In this document: piece after piece, positions 45,350-56,063 of the stretch
How the letters are laid out: every line of letters starts with the position of its first letter
Position numbering within the stretch: position 1 is the first letter of the stretch
DNA from: Alisma plantago-aquatica
Taxonomy: Eukaryota; Streptophyta; Magnoliopsida; Alismatales; Alismataceae
NCBI GenBank assembly: GCA_963693085.1
Contig: OY856413.1
Location: 538,178,879 to 538,242,878 of the forward strand
Direction: 5' to 3'
DNA length: 64,000 nt
Program-made: the position numbers and the translations under genes
The notes under the pieces: generated by a model
Told to the model about the DNA's origin: nothing
What the model saw: the letters and a program-made list of their open reading frames with translations, nothing else
Database searches by the model: none

Positions 45350-46993
45350 TGATAAATGTGTATTTATCCCTTTTATTTACATCTTTTAGATATCTCTTTA
45401 GGATTGTTTTGTTATTTTTTTCTTAGTTTTGTAATTAAATATATTAGTTGAGATTTTAATTTATTTTTAATTATATTTTCTTGAGTTTTTGTTGAAAAAT
45501 TACATAAATAATCTTGAAACATAATTACACAGTTTGCAGCCGTCCTGAAATTCATATATACCCAGCACCAAAAGTGCCATAACATTAACGTCTAAACTCC
45601 AAACTGAGTGTACAAGTATTCGTTGGAAAGAAAATTTAATTTCATAAAAAATATCCTATTATTTGGACCAATTTTTTGTCTTTTATGGGAGATAAATCTG
45701 TTCAAAATCGGTGTTGAGGAAATTTGCATTAAATAGAGTTACATGGTCAAGATAATTAAAGAAAATTAATAGTTTCTATTGACCAGATTTTGAAAATTCA
45801 AACTGTCGGCTCCCCCCTTTTTTCCCCTTTTGAGGGAATTCTACCCCCTCCTCCTATAAAAGGAGGGGGTCTCCTCTTGTAAATGCATTTGATTTTTTAA
45901 TCTGAAATTTTGTACTGTTATTTCATAGAGCAACTTCTTTCATTCTAGTATTGTACTCTTTCTGGATTTTGATAAAGCAATTTTATTCCCAGGTAGTAAT
46001 TCTTGTAGTTCTTTTTCTTGTTTTTCTTTCTTGATATGGATCTCATTTCAGTTCTTGTTCTTTATTTCTCTTTCTTTGTCTTGGAATAGAGGATTAAGGT
46101 ATCAAGTCGTTTAACTGGCACCACCTAGATCTCTTCAGAGTTTCTCCTTTCTGTGGTTTATGTCTTCATTCCTTATTCCTTTTGATTCCACTCTCATGGC
46201 TAGTGAGTAGTTCTCTTATCGAGGCAAGGGGAATAACCCTTTGCCCATTGTGTTAAATCGGGTCAGGTTTTGTACGCTTTTTTTTATTTGGATGGGTTTT
46301 GGTCTAGAAATCGGCGTTTTAATGAATTGATTAATCATTTTTATCGTGTGTTAATCTTGGTGGATATGACCATAGAAACTAAGATTTATAATAACTAAAC
46401 TAATCGCATAGGGAGTTAGATGTGGCCATGGAAATTTCACTATTAGGATGATGGACTAAGAAACGTGAGCGCCAGGACCAATGGGCTCATGTGGAGTTCG
46501 TTTTTTTTTTATCATTCATGAATGATCCACATGCCTTCTTCTATATTTCTTGTCATATGTATCTTTGATCTTGTTTTCACATTGGCTAATAAGCTAAACC
46601 TCTAAGCCTTGGTGTTTTCCCTTATGATTCAATCATTTTTCAAATGCTTGTTTTCCATTGCTCTCTTTTTATTTCTTGAAATCTAATTCTTATTTAGATG
46701 ATCTTTCCCTCTAACAATCTTCCTTTCCCTTTATGCTAGTGTAACTTTCATTCCCTTGCTTAGTGTAATCATGTACTTCTTGCATTTTATTCCTTGTTCT
46801 GGTGTAATCATTGAACCCCCAATCTGAAATTTACTTCTTGTTCCTTTATCCAAAAATACCAAAAAGAAATAAAAGTTCAAAAGAATCATTAGGGTTTTGA
46901 GAAAATTATCTTTAAAATGTTATCATGTGGGATCAAACCTTCTATACTAGCCTTAACTGGAAATAAAAAAGGAGTGCTAACCAACACGTATCA
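45350..46993 (+). repeat. element I 5' LTR
   Basis: TGATAAATGTGTATTTATCC to ACACGTATCA. Its start is repeated at 51,336-51,531 (shared TTTAGGATTGTTTTG and TTACATTTTCTTG-like blocks). Confidence 0.82.
45843..45870 (+). promoter_or_regulatory. TATA box in the loop of a perfect inverted repeat (element I LTR)
   Basis: ACCCCCTCCT (45,843-45,852) and AGGAGGGGGT (45,861-45,870) are perfect 10-bp arms with CCTATAAA between them. Confidence 0.75.
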
Positions 46994-46997
46994 ATTT

Positions 46998-47015
46998 TGA
47001 TGTCGTTGTCGGGGA
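46998..47015 (+). promoter_or_regulatory. primer-binding site of element I, tRNA-Asp type
   Basis: TGATGTCGTTGTCGGGGA, a decayed form of the TGGCGCCGTTGCCGGGGA site typical of Athila/TAT elements, four bases after the LTR. Confidence 0.85.
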
Positions 47016-47196
47016 CAACAGATAGTTTTCTTCAAACTCCCAAAAATGATTTGAACAGTTTGTTTTTCTTGTTTCTCTACCTTCTAGTCCTATTCTGGAA
47101 GTGTATTCCTCTTTCTATTGAGTTTTCATTCCAGCAGTATGTCTTTTATGCACTCGATTATTATTGTTCAATTATAATTGTGCATACGATGCCCAC

Positions 47197-48720
47197 AAAA
47201 TGTTGATTCTGTGTCACACATTTTTGATCCAGAAGCAAAAAGGATGTTTCATCATCTTAACCAATAAATCCGCCATAAAATGATGAGTGAGGAAGAGGTA
47301 GCACATGAGATCAAGTAGGCACTCGTTGCTGAACGAGAGGCCATGGCAGCTAAATGAGTAGCTCAAGAAGCTACTATGCGTGCAACCTACATAGTCAAAT
47401 AAGTGGCTTTAGAAGCTGCTCAGAGGGAAGCCGAACACCAAAAACTATTGAAAGACTTTTCAATTCCTAAAAAGGGATATGCATAACACCCTGTTGTGCC
47501 ACCCCCAATCACATCCCCTTAATTCGAGATCCACACCCAATGGATCACCATGCTCCAAGACAACCCTTTCTCTGGGAATAAAGGCGAGAGTTGTCAAGAT
47601 CATCTTTGGTGTTTTATTGACTTTTATTCCCTGCATAAGATCCCAAGTGTTTTTGAAGATGCCATTCCACTTAAAAATTCAAATAATCTCTCAGGGAAAG
47701 CCAGCAGTTGGTATAATGCCATGGAGGGTGAAGAACGAGTCACCACCTCAGAGGCCCTACAAACCAAGTTCTTAGACAAATTTTCCTCTATGGAATTAGG
47801 GGATAGATCATTCTCTTTTCAATGGTCTCGAGAGAAACTCTAGGAGAAGCCTGGGTAAGATTTAGGGAACTTCTTTGACATTTTCCTCACCACAACATCT
47901 CTCAATCTGAAATCATTGGGATTTTATACCTTGGCATTTATGCTCACACTAAGAAATTTCTAGATTTCACATCAGGAGGAAATTTTATGTTCTAAAATAT
48001 AGAAAGTGCTTAGGGAGTCCTCAAATGCACGTCTATAACCCAAGCAACACAAGGATATGGTGGGGTCCCCAAGGTAGCTAAGGCTGAGGTAAATCATGAT
48101 ATCCAACTGACTGCTAGAAGTCTTATGTTGATTTCCTTGAAACAACACCTCCTTGAATCATCTTTCAATGTCTATGAGAGGCAACCTCAACAAGTTAGGG
48201 CTGCTGAATCTCTATGTGGGATATGCCAAGGGTATGATGATCATGCTACCCTTCAATGTCAATATCTCTACAACACTCCTATTCATATGATAGTTTTCCA
48301 GCTAGTGCAAAACGTAAACTCCATCCATAGTATTCCGGGTCAAGCTTACAACGCTTCCAACCAATTTATAAATCATCCCAGATTCCAATATGGAAATCCT
48401 TCAGGAGCTGAAAATTCTTCTCAAATTTCTCCTCCCCTGTAAAGACCACCTCATCCTAAAGCCAGCATTCATCCACCACCAGGCTTTCCCAATAATTATA
48501 ACTAACAATGGAGTTTTGGGAACCAAGGGAATTATAGGGGAAATTTCCAAAGTTGTGGGCCCTACCAAGGGCAACAATATCAAAACCACAATCAACCTTC
48601 ACATCAACCTCAATCACAGCAAAATGTCCCCACTCCTTCAACCGATGATAGGGTAGCTTCCTTAGATCAAATAATAATAGCACATCAGAAGTCAACTGAT
48701 GCTTAGTTTTCCCGTCTCTT
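47197..48720 (+). pseudogene. element I gag remnant
   Basis: A coiled, Ala/Glu-rich start (SEEEVAHEIK, EREAMAAK) is followed by a gag capsid pattern: LQDNPFSGNKGESCQDHLWC, IDFYSLHKIPSVFEDAIPLK, GKASSWYNAMEGEERVTTSE and LQTKFLDKFSSM. Downstream (48,125-48,442) is a Cys/His cluster CGICQGYDDHATLQC. There are many stops and shifts. Capsid protein of an Athila-like element, inactive. Confidence 0.75.
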
Positions 48721-48840
48721 TGCTCAATAAAAACCTCATGTCAGCACATTTGCCGGCCAACCTAAACCCAACCCTAAGCACGTGGAACAACTCAAGGCTA
48801 TTACCACCATATCCAGCCTTACAACACCAAAAAGGAAACT

Positions 48841-49538
48841 TTGCTCCTCATAGACTTTGACCAAGGGGAAGATGATGAGGTTATTGTACCAAAATCATTG
48901 ACCACTCCCACCACTCAAGAGGAAGTGCCTGAGTATAAACTGTGTATACCCTACACCAGATGTTTGAAGAAGACCCAGTTGGACTCTAGGTTCAACAAAT
49001 TCAAGGAAATCATGAGAAAGTTATGCTTCAACTTCCCACTTTTGGACGCTATGATAGATTTACATAAATGGAAAAAAAATTCAAAGCCCTTCTAAATCGT
49101 AAGCGCGTAACTAATGAATTTGAAATGGTAAAATTGGCTAGAACTACATCAGACATCATCTAGAGTAAAAGGCCAAAGAAACGCAAGAACCCAGGATCTT
49201 TTGGGATCACTTGTTCTATCGACAATTCCACCAGCCATCTGAGGATAGATGATCTTGGAGCTAGCATATCCATCATCCCTTTGAGTATGTGGAGAAGGCT
49301 CAGACTCACTGATGCTAGACCCACTCTAATGAGTATTCAACTAGCAGACTCTTCTAGTACCAAGCCTCTTGATATTATTGATGATGTGTTGGTCAAGGTC
49401 GAAATTTTTTATATCCCTTGTGAATTTGTGCTACTTGATATAAAAGAAGACACTCTCTACCCCCTCATCTTTGGCAGGCCATTTATCATCGTGGCTAGGG
49501 CCCTCATCAACATCGAGGTAGGACTTCTCACACTATGA
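48841..49538 (+). pseudogene. element I aspartic protease region
   Basis: The first frame (48,841-49,095) gives IPYTRCLKKTQLDSRFNKFK, the conserved Athila spacer before protease. After a shift, DLGASISIIPLSMWRRL carries the active-site D-L-G-A-S, and ADSSSTKPLDIIDDVLVKVE to PLIFGRPFIIVARALINIEV completes the domain. TGA at 49,536 separates it from the next frame in the same reading phase. Confidence 0.85.
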
Positions 49539-50171
49539 ATGGAAAGGGAATTCATAAATTTTCAAGCCTCTAGGGGTAGCATGAAGTACACCCAGGAGGA
49601 AGAAGTCTATTTCCTCAAATGCATGGACCAGTTCAATAAGTTGAAACAACGTTTCCTTGATTCTAAACCACCATTTGTTACCAAAACTCGAATTTCTCTG
49701 GTGGACAATCAAGTTGTTATTCAAGCTACCGTAGCCAACCCTATCAAGATGGGCATTTCCCCTCCCACTGTTCTTATTGTGGGTTCAACCAACATCACCA
49801 CTCAAGAAATTCCCCTCCCACAACCCCCTCTCCCATCCATGACCATACCTATTTCCTCTCCTCCTTCTCCCTTCCAGGAACCACTCTATGATAATCTCCA
49901 AATGCCTTATCAGCCACCACTACATGTCACTACCCAAGCAGTACAGCCAAATGTCATGGACAGATACTCCACCTATCATCCCTTCACTCCACCCACCACC
50001 ATTAGTGGACAACATAGAATCGGACACCTACAATTCAATCAAAACATTGATCCTTTTAATAAATATCCTTATGGTAATGTGATTCAGTATGACTACTCCC
50101 CACCACATGTAGAATCATGGGGACCTAACCGTCTTGATTTTAATTTTTATCCTTGGTATATCGATGTATGA
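49539..50171 (+). CDS. proline-rich open frame after protease (210 aa)
   Basis: It lies in the same phase as the protease and starts right after a TGA. The first ~60 aa (EREFINFQASRGSMKYTQEE) look like the usual post-protease linker. Residues about 75-200 are rich in Pro, Ser, Thr, Tyr and Gln (SPPSPFQEPLYDNLQMPYQP, YHPFTPPTTISG). In Athila elements RT would begin here; instead this low-complexity region leads straight to the polypurine tract. I cannot assign a function. It could be a relic of a pol deletion or a specific product of this non-autonomous family. Confidence 0.5.
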   Translation: MEREFINFQASRGSMKYTQEEEVYFLKCMDQFNKLKQRFLDSKPPFVTKTRISLVDNQVVIQATVANPIKMGISPPTVLIVGSTNITTQEIPLPQPPLPSMTIPISSPPSPFQEPLYDNLQMPYQPPLHVTTQAVQPNVMDRYSTYHPFTPPTTISGQHRIGHLQFNQNIDPFNKYPYGNVIQYDYSPPHVESWGPNRLDFNFYPWYIDV

Positions 50172-51299
50172 CAAGCTATCTAGGATACATTTCAAGACAC
50201 GCATGCAAAGATGTTGGAGTGGTTCCAAGGAAATCAATCAAGTCACTACCACAACCCTACCTCCTCCTCGGCTCATCCACCGCCTTACTATTCACCACCA
50301 CCTTGATCTTCATCCATCCATCTCGGGTTTGGGTTTTGCTCGGGATGAGCAAAAATCTAAGTCCAGGGTGGAAGTGGGTGGTACGATTCTATTCCACCCC
50401 TATCTTTTCTCATATTTTCTTAATGTTGCTTTTTTATTATGTTACATATATTTTCTTTAGTTCATGTCCCTTATCTAGTCAGACATCCCTTTTTGTTTTC
50501 CTTAGTTGCAAAAAGGCTTTTATCTAGTCATCCCATTGAGTAGACATCTATCATTATACCCCAAATTGAATTTTGGAAAACTTTTTGCAAAATCTATTAC
50601 AAATTGCCATGTTCGAAACCCCAATAGTTGGCAGTCATAAGTAATCAATCAGAACCAAGCATAATGTTTCCCTATATTTAAACAATGGATTATCTTGTTA
50701 CAAAACTTGTATGATGTGAATATAGGAATATCCTAACTAGAGCAATGACACTTTCTGAAGAAAAAAAAACATGTTGAAGTTATAAGCACAAGAACATCTC
50801 TTCCTTCCCACTATTTTTCTTCTAAAAAAGGAGAAGCAAACAATCACCACCAGACAAAAATCAAGTACCGGGTGGCATGTTTCCCAAAACAAAAATTTCC
50901 ATACCCCACAAAGGGGCGTACCATCAAAAGATGCCAAATAGTGCACATGAAAAAATTGTGATCAATGTGGCCACATCTCCAAAAATTTATATCCTGAGTC
51001 GAACAGAGGAGGGATCAATATTTTTCCTCACACCCCCTTCATCCTATTCTTGTGCAACAACTTCTAGAAAAAAATGAGAGTTCAAAGAAAAAGTAAGACG
51101 AAGCCTATTTTTCTACAAATTCATTTTAGAAGCAGGATGTGATAATTGTTTTGATAGGGAATACATAACTTTATGCTAGGAGGTTCTTGGAGATTGGGTC
51201 TCTTGGCAAAAATTTAGAGGTAAGGATAATAGGTGATGTTATAAAGGCAAGGAATTACATATTGTGAGTATAAATTGGAATTTATTTGTAATTTATTTG
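50172..51299 (+). other. element I 3' untranslated segment, no gene recognised
   Basis: Contains the internal tract at 50,340-50,385 and then an AT-rich non-coding stretch; frames at 50,134-51,077 have no family resemblance. Confidence 0.5.
50340..50385 (+). promoter_or_regulatory. internal polypurine-like tract of element I
   Basis: CTCGGGATGAGCAAAAATCT followed by AAGTCCAGGGTGGAAGTGGG. Closely similar to the internal tract of element E (minus, 23,576-23,620), including the following GGTACG. Confidence 0.7.
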
Positions 51300-51335
51300 G
51301 TCCGGATGAGAAAAGATTCAAGTCTGGGGTATTTT
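51300..51335 (+). promoter_or_regulatory. terminal polypurine tract of element I
   Basis: GTCCGGATGAGAAAAGATTC then AAGTCTGGGGTATTT immediately before the 3' LTR start. Confidence 0.75.
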
Positions 51336-51531
51336 AAATAAATGTGTATGTATCTATTTTATTTACATATTTTAGATATGTCTTTAGGATTGTTTTGATA
51401 TTGATTTTCTTTGTTTTGTAATTACTTTTATTAGTTGAGATTTTTCTCTTTAATTGGATTTTTAATTACATTTTCTTGGGTTTTTGTAGGAGAATGACAT
51501 AAACACTCTTGGAACATAATTGTACAATTTG
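51336..51531 (+). repeat. element I 3' LTR, truncated
   Basis: About 195 bp homologous to 45,350-45,545. It stops at a TTTG shared with the flanking C2 LTR. Confidence 0.82.
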
Positions 51532-51990
51532 TCTCTGATATCTGGAATGAACTCAAGGCATGGAATCATCATCCTCTCAATGTTCAGTCCATGTTCCTCG
51601 AACCTAGATTAGACTATATGAGATACATGTAACCTCAAAATCATATACGGATTCACATGTTCATGCATATGCATTTCTAAATCTCACTAATCAAGTGGCC
51701 ATGGATATCAAACTCCACTAGGAGGAAAAAATCCCATCTACATCACACACACTCTATTCCCATGTGTCACAACTGCCTAATCATCACCTTTATTGCAATC
51801 TATGTTTTAGAGTTATGTTGGATGATGTCAAAGTATACCGAACGACATGTGATGAGTGTAGTGACTTCAGGTCTACGAATCAAAATCACCACCTTCACTA
51901 TGACAGATGACTATGACTTACCAAGTATAGTTTCCATGTGTCACTCTCAAGGTGGGTCTATCAGATACATTATTCTCTAACATGTATATG
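51532..51990 (-). repeat. copia C2 3' LTR, part 2
   Basis: Homologous to about 60,945-61,391 of the right LTR (for example GAATGAACTCAAGGCATGGA). It ends at the Cassandra insertion. Confidence 0.85.
51986..51990. repeat. left TSD of Cassandra (ATATG)
   Basis: Identical to 52,881-52,885. Confidence 0.95.
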
Positions 51991-52060
51991 TGTAATGTCC
52001 CATGATTTGAAGCCTTGGATAAGACGGTCTTAAAAGGAATGATTGGACTACCCATATCAC

Positions 52061-52175
52061 CAAGGTGCACCTCCTTTTTTGGGAGCCCATCACTAAAGAA
52101 CTCCATAGTTAAGCGTGCTCAACTTGGAGTAGTACTAGGATGGGTGACCAGTCGGGATGTTGATCCTGGCTTGCC
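52061..52175 (+). ncRNA. 5S-rRNA-derived region, Cassandra left LTR
   Basis: Retains GAGCCCATCA, AGAACTCC, the A box AGTTAAGCGTGCTC (52,107-52,120) and GAGTAGTACTAGGATGGGTGACC across the intermediate element and C box (to 52,149). The 5' quarter and the distal stem diverge from true 5S rRNA. It could drive RNA polymerase III transcription; it is not a ribosomal gene. Confidence 0.88.
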
Positions 52176-52282
52176 CGTCAGTGTGGACAAAGTGCACAGT
52201 TAAGGCTAGTGGTGGTTTGTGGGTCCAGTCATCATTCCTAAAACTCTACTAGAGCCATGGGTAGTGGCCCAGACATTACAAA

Positions 52283-52295
52283 TAGTATCAGAGCC
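52283..52295 (+). promoter_or_regulatory. primer-binding site of Cassandra
   Basis: TAGTATCAGAGCC, a one-base variant of the iMet-tRNA site. Confidence 0.85.
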
Positions 52296-52660
52296 AGTTC
52301 CCCTCCAGTAGGTGGGGCCAACATGGGCCTGTGGCATGCCAGCCTTTGAGCTGTGCGGTCCACACATGTTGGAAAGGGCTATCCAAATTGATGGATCTGC
52401 TCATGCCCTGGTAGTGTCCAGGCATGTTGGAAAGGGTTATCCGAGTTGATGGATCTGCCCTTGTGTGAGTAGCCATGATTGGGAGTTGGGTGTACATGGG
52501 ACATTTGGGTCTACACTGAAATGGGGAAAGATTATGAGGCCATATAATTGAGCCTTGACGAGGATGTCAAGAGTCTAAGTGGGGGAGATTGTAATGTCTC
52601 AGGATTTGAGGCCTTGGATAAGACAATCTTACAAGGGATGATTGGACTACCCATATCACC

Positions 52661-52774
52661 AAGGTGCACCTCCTTTTCCGGGAGCCCATCACTAAAGAAC
52701 TCCATAGTTAAGCATGCTCAACTTGGAGTAGTACTAGGATGGGTGACCAGTCGGGAAGTTGATCCTGGCTTGCG
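52661..52774 (+). ncRNA. 5S-rRNA-derived region, Cassandra right LTR
   Basis: Same as the left copy. The A box has one change (AGTTAAGCATGCTC, 52,706) and the C box GGATGGGTGACC is intact to 52,748. The distal GGGAAGTTGATCC is closer to canonical 5S than the left copy. Confidence 0.88.
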
Positions 52775-52880
52775 CGTCAGTGTGGACAAAGTGCACATTT
52801 AAGGCTAGTGGAGGTTTGTGGGGCCAGTCATCATTCCTAAAACTCTACTAGAGCCATGGGCAGTGGGCCCAGACATTACA

Positions 52881-52885
52881 ATATG
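52881..52885. repeat. right TSD of Cassandra (ATATG)
   Basis: Identical to 51,986-51,990. Confidence 0.95.
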
Positions 52886-53242
52886 TGTGCTTGGTTTGAT
52901 ATATCATACATGACTAATGAGATTCTATCATCAACCAACTCACACTCCAGTCTTTTGTGTTATTGTTATCTATCTGCCTTCCACAATAACATTTGACCAG
53001 GGACATAACAAGAATGTGCGTACTCTTAACATTCGTATGATCTCATTGTTTGAACTCACGTACTTGAAGACGTCATTGAGTAATTTTCATTCTTTCGAAA
53101 TTCACTACTTTTCCTCATTATCTCATTATTGAGTGAATTAGAAATAATTGGAAGCTTGCCTTTTTTATTATTACTCAAATCCTTTATGCAATATGCCATC
53201 ACAATCATCATATGATTGTCTCTCTGGGCATACTTACCACCA
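52886..53242 (-). repeat. copia C2 3' LTR, part 3 (LTR start)
   Basis: Homologous to 61,397-61,756. On the minus strand the LTR begins TGGTGGTAAGTATGCCC at 53,242. Confidence 0.85.
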
Positions 53243-56063
53243 GACTCCCACTTGCACTTAGAGCCAATCACCCACAGATCTCATCCTTAGTGGTCTAAAC
53301 ATGTCCACCATGTTTTTGCTACGTAAATGCTAATCCAGCGGGTTAGAAACACATTACTTTTAATCTGTATATTGCATGTTCCTTGACTCTTCATTGTACA
53401 TCTCTCATATGAGACAAAATTTTTGTAATGTTCTATGTAATAATCCTTGCCTAAAAAGTAGCTCCATTATTGTCACAATATCACTACTACATCATCAATA
53501 GTTGGAACATCTTTAAGTTCATCCATATGAACTTCTAGATTCATATAGTATCCACTCATGTGTAGCTAACACTAGGATACTCAGTTTCAATTGTAGAATT
53601 GTAAATTAATGGTCTTATAGTTCAGAACTTTTTCCAACTAATAGCTCTTCTCTTGATATTAAACAAACAACTTTAATATTGCAATCATCTTTTGTCATTA
53701 CAGAAGCTTGCATCAGTGTAACTCTTTACACTCAACTCTTCCTTGTTCCCATGGTGTTAGAAACTTATCAGTTAGTGCTTCTCAAGTACTAATGGATGTA
53801 TTTAAATGACATTCCAATAACCCTTATTGGAAACTAAAATCATCATGTCATGTCCAATACATACAAGAATATTGAATAAGTACATTTATATAGCATACAT
53901 GATAGATCTGATTGCTAGTGCATATGGCATATCATTCATGTATTTCCATTCTTTGCAAGAATCAAAACCTAGGGATCATGAGAGACTAATACCATGTAGA
54001 ATTTACATATTCTCTCTCATTGAATCCTTCATATTGAATTCTTTCAGTATCTTTTTATTTATATATGCTCATACTTAGGTCATGACACTTTCAAGAACTA
54101 TCTTCATAGATCTTGATCCCTATTTCATAGGGTGTTTCACTTAATCCTTCATTTCTAAAGGTGTTTTTCATGCCATATCTCAATATTATATATTGAGGTG
54201 TCATTCCCCGTCAATATGTGGAATATTCATATATGCTCCAACTAAATATTTTGTAACCATAGATTTCATATTTCATGTTGATTCAAGTCAAAACCTTTGT
54301 CAATATAGAAGGTCCCATCTATGAGATGCTCATTTCAATCTTTACATTTGAAACTTTGTAGCTTATAGACTTTATTTTCTTTAATGAAGTTATAAACCTT
54401 CAGGTTGTGTCATGTACACATCCCTTCTGATATTCCTTTTAAGGAATCCTAATTTAAGCTTCATTTTCCAAATCTCATAGTCTATTCTAGCTACAACAAC
54501 AAACATGACAATTGGTTAAGGAATTTCTTCATGTTCAATAGTTTGAACTATCTTGAATAACCTTTATAATCAATATTTCAATTTATGTTATCCATGTAGG
54601 TCTTTTAAATGAAAACCCCATCTTCACTTTTTGGGTTTTACCCATTCAGGTAGTACTATCAAGATCATACCTCGTTAGTTTACATGGACTCAATAATGGC
54701 CTTAAGACATTTCCTAGATTTGATTCTCAATGGCTTCTAGTTGATATGTTGGCTCATCATCTTATGACCAATCTATCTTAGTTGTTGGATTCACAATATT
54801 TCAATCTCAGATTCTTTCTACTAGGATTATGAGGTTCTTCGTTACATGAAAAACTTGAGATTCCAAAACAATTTGTGATTCTCAGTAGTTCTCATTGTAC
54901 CTCTAAATTCTCCTCAAACATTTTGAGTTCTACTTTTACTCCCATTGATTCTTTTGGAACTCAATTATGCTAGTAACAAAACACTTTTTTTATTGGATTG
55001 GGATTAAAGGCAGTATTAAAAAATAATGGTTTGTGGATTATCCTTTTAAAAAACTTCTTTCGTGATGTAGGTTACAATCCTTAGGACACATCGGGACATT
55101 CCCATATTCCATATCTCATATGATGTCCTTTGAACCATTTTAGATGGTACATCATTTTAGTGTTTAGCATATTTCTTTTAAGGAAATTTAGAAGATTGGA
55201 TTAAATGATAATCATGATTTGATTCCTTCTTTTTGACACATAATTATTTTTAGGTAGAATTGATTGTGATGCGCTATCACTATCTTCTAGAATGATCTCA
55301 AACTTTTGATGCAAAGTATTTCAACATTTGTTCATATCAAAATTATACTTCATTTATAGTTTTCTTTCAACATTTCAAGAGATTTATGTTTGTATTTTTC
55401 TGAGTGCATATCATTGTATCATTAGCAAATACTATGAAGTCTAAGTAACTATCTGTAGCATTTATTTTATAAGATCTTCATACATTAACATGTATAAGGT
55501 CTAATAGAATGCTTATCCTCCCACTACATCTAGTGAAGGATGCTTTATCACAATGTGCACAAGTAATACTTGCATGTCTCTCATGGTTCAATAACTAAAA
55601 GGAGTCTAGATAAACATCTAGATATGCATTTCTCACATGCTTTCTCTAGATGATAATGTTATAGATTTTTAATTGTTTAAGTTATCAATTATAATCCTTT
55701 AGGTATTTACATTGTTAGAAATTTATCCATGATCATAGGATATTCATGGCATTTTCCATATAACATCATATCTTAAAAATAGAACACTCAATATTCTATT
55801 CATAATCATCCTTGTCATTACAAGATGCAGGAAATAAAATGTTTCTATTTAATGGCATAATGAAATAGAAGTTCTAGTAACTCTATTACATGCCCTTTGG
55901 GCTAAGATAAATTCTAAATATGAACTGAAGTTTTAGCAACTCTTAATCATCGCAGTCCATCTTTTCTCTTTTGTAAAGGCTTTACTTCTTATCTGATCTT
56001 GAACATCATTGTATTAGATCTACATCTGGTAACATATACCAAGATGAAGAAATAAATTTAATA
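53243..56063 (-). pseudogene. copia C2 pol remnant
   Basis: Minus-strand reading runs from 56,063 leftward and is very decayed. Recognisable pieces are a KMVQRTSYEIW integrase motif near 55,080-55,140 (homologous to KMVQKTTYEIW in C1), scattered RT pieces at 54,200-54,800, and the polyprotein end CKWESGG before the LTR at 53,243-53,270. No long frame survives. Confidence 0.7.

Larger units (their letters stand above)
45350..51531 (+). mobile_element. Athila-like gypsy element I, non-autonomous
   Basis: The 5' LTR is 45,350-46,993, followed by a tRNA-Asp-type primer site, gag remnants, a protease frame with DLGAS, a proline-rich frame, two polypurine-like tracts and only the first ~195 bp of the 3' LTR. 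RT, RNase H and integrase are absent. It is inserted in the C2 3' LTR. A deletion removed most of its 3' LTR and about 366 bp of flanking C2 LTR, so no TSD remains. Confidence 0.85.
51991..52880 (+). mobile_element. Cassandra-type TRIM retrotransposon with 5S-derived LTRs
   Basis: 890 bp: LTRs 51,991-52,280 and 52,590-52,880 (TGTAATGTC to GACATTACA), primer site TAGTATCAGAGCC after the left LTR, purine tract AAGTGGGGGAGAT before the right LTR, and 5-bp TSD ATATG on both sides. The empty site is seen at 61,386-61,400 in the sister LTR. The internal region (about 310 bp) has no coding capacity. Each LTR contains 5S rRNA-like sequence with its internal promoter, the hallmark of Cassandra. LTRs differ at about 17 of 291 positions by hand count. 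Confidence 0.95.

Noticed and set aside
47197..48720. A host gene with Pro/Gln-rich C-terminus
   Set aside because: Flanking LTRs, the tRNA-Asp-type primer site and gag/protease motifs explain the region as an Athila-like element.
7342..52295. tRNA-like TATCAGAGC sequences as tRNA genes
   Set aside because: They are short primer-binding sites next to LTR ends; no cloverleaf is present.
52061..52774. Two genuine 5S rRNA genes
   Set aside because: Both copies are within LTRs flanked by TSDs and diverge from 5S outside the internal promoter, so they are Cassandra components.
52015..52802. Paired 62- and 84-aa frames
   Set aside because: They come from the 5S-derived LTR sequence translated in one frame; repeated only because the LTR is repeated.
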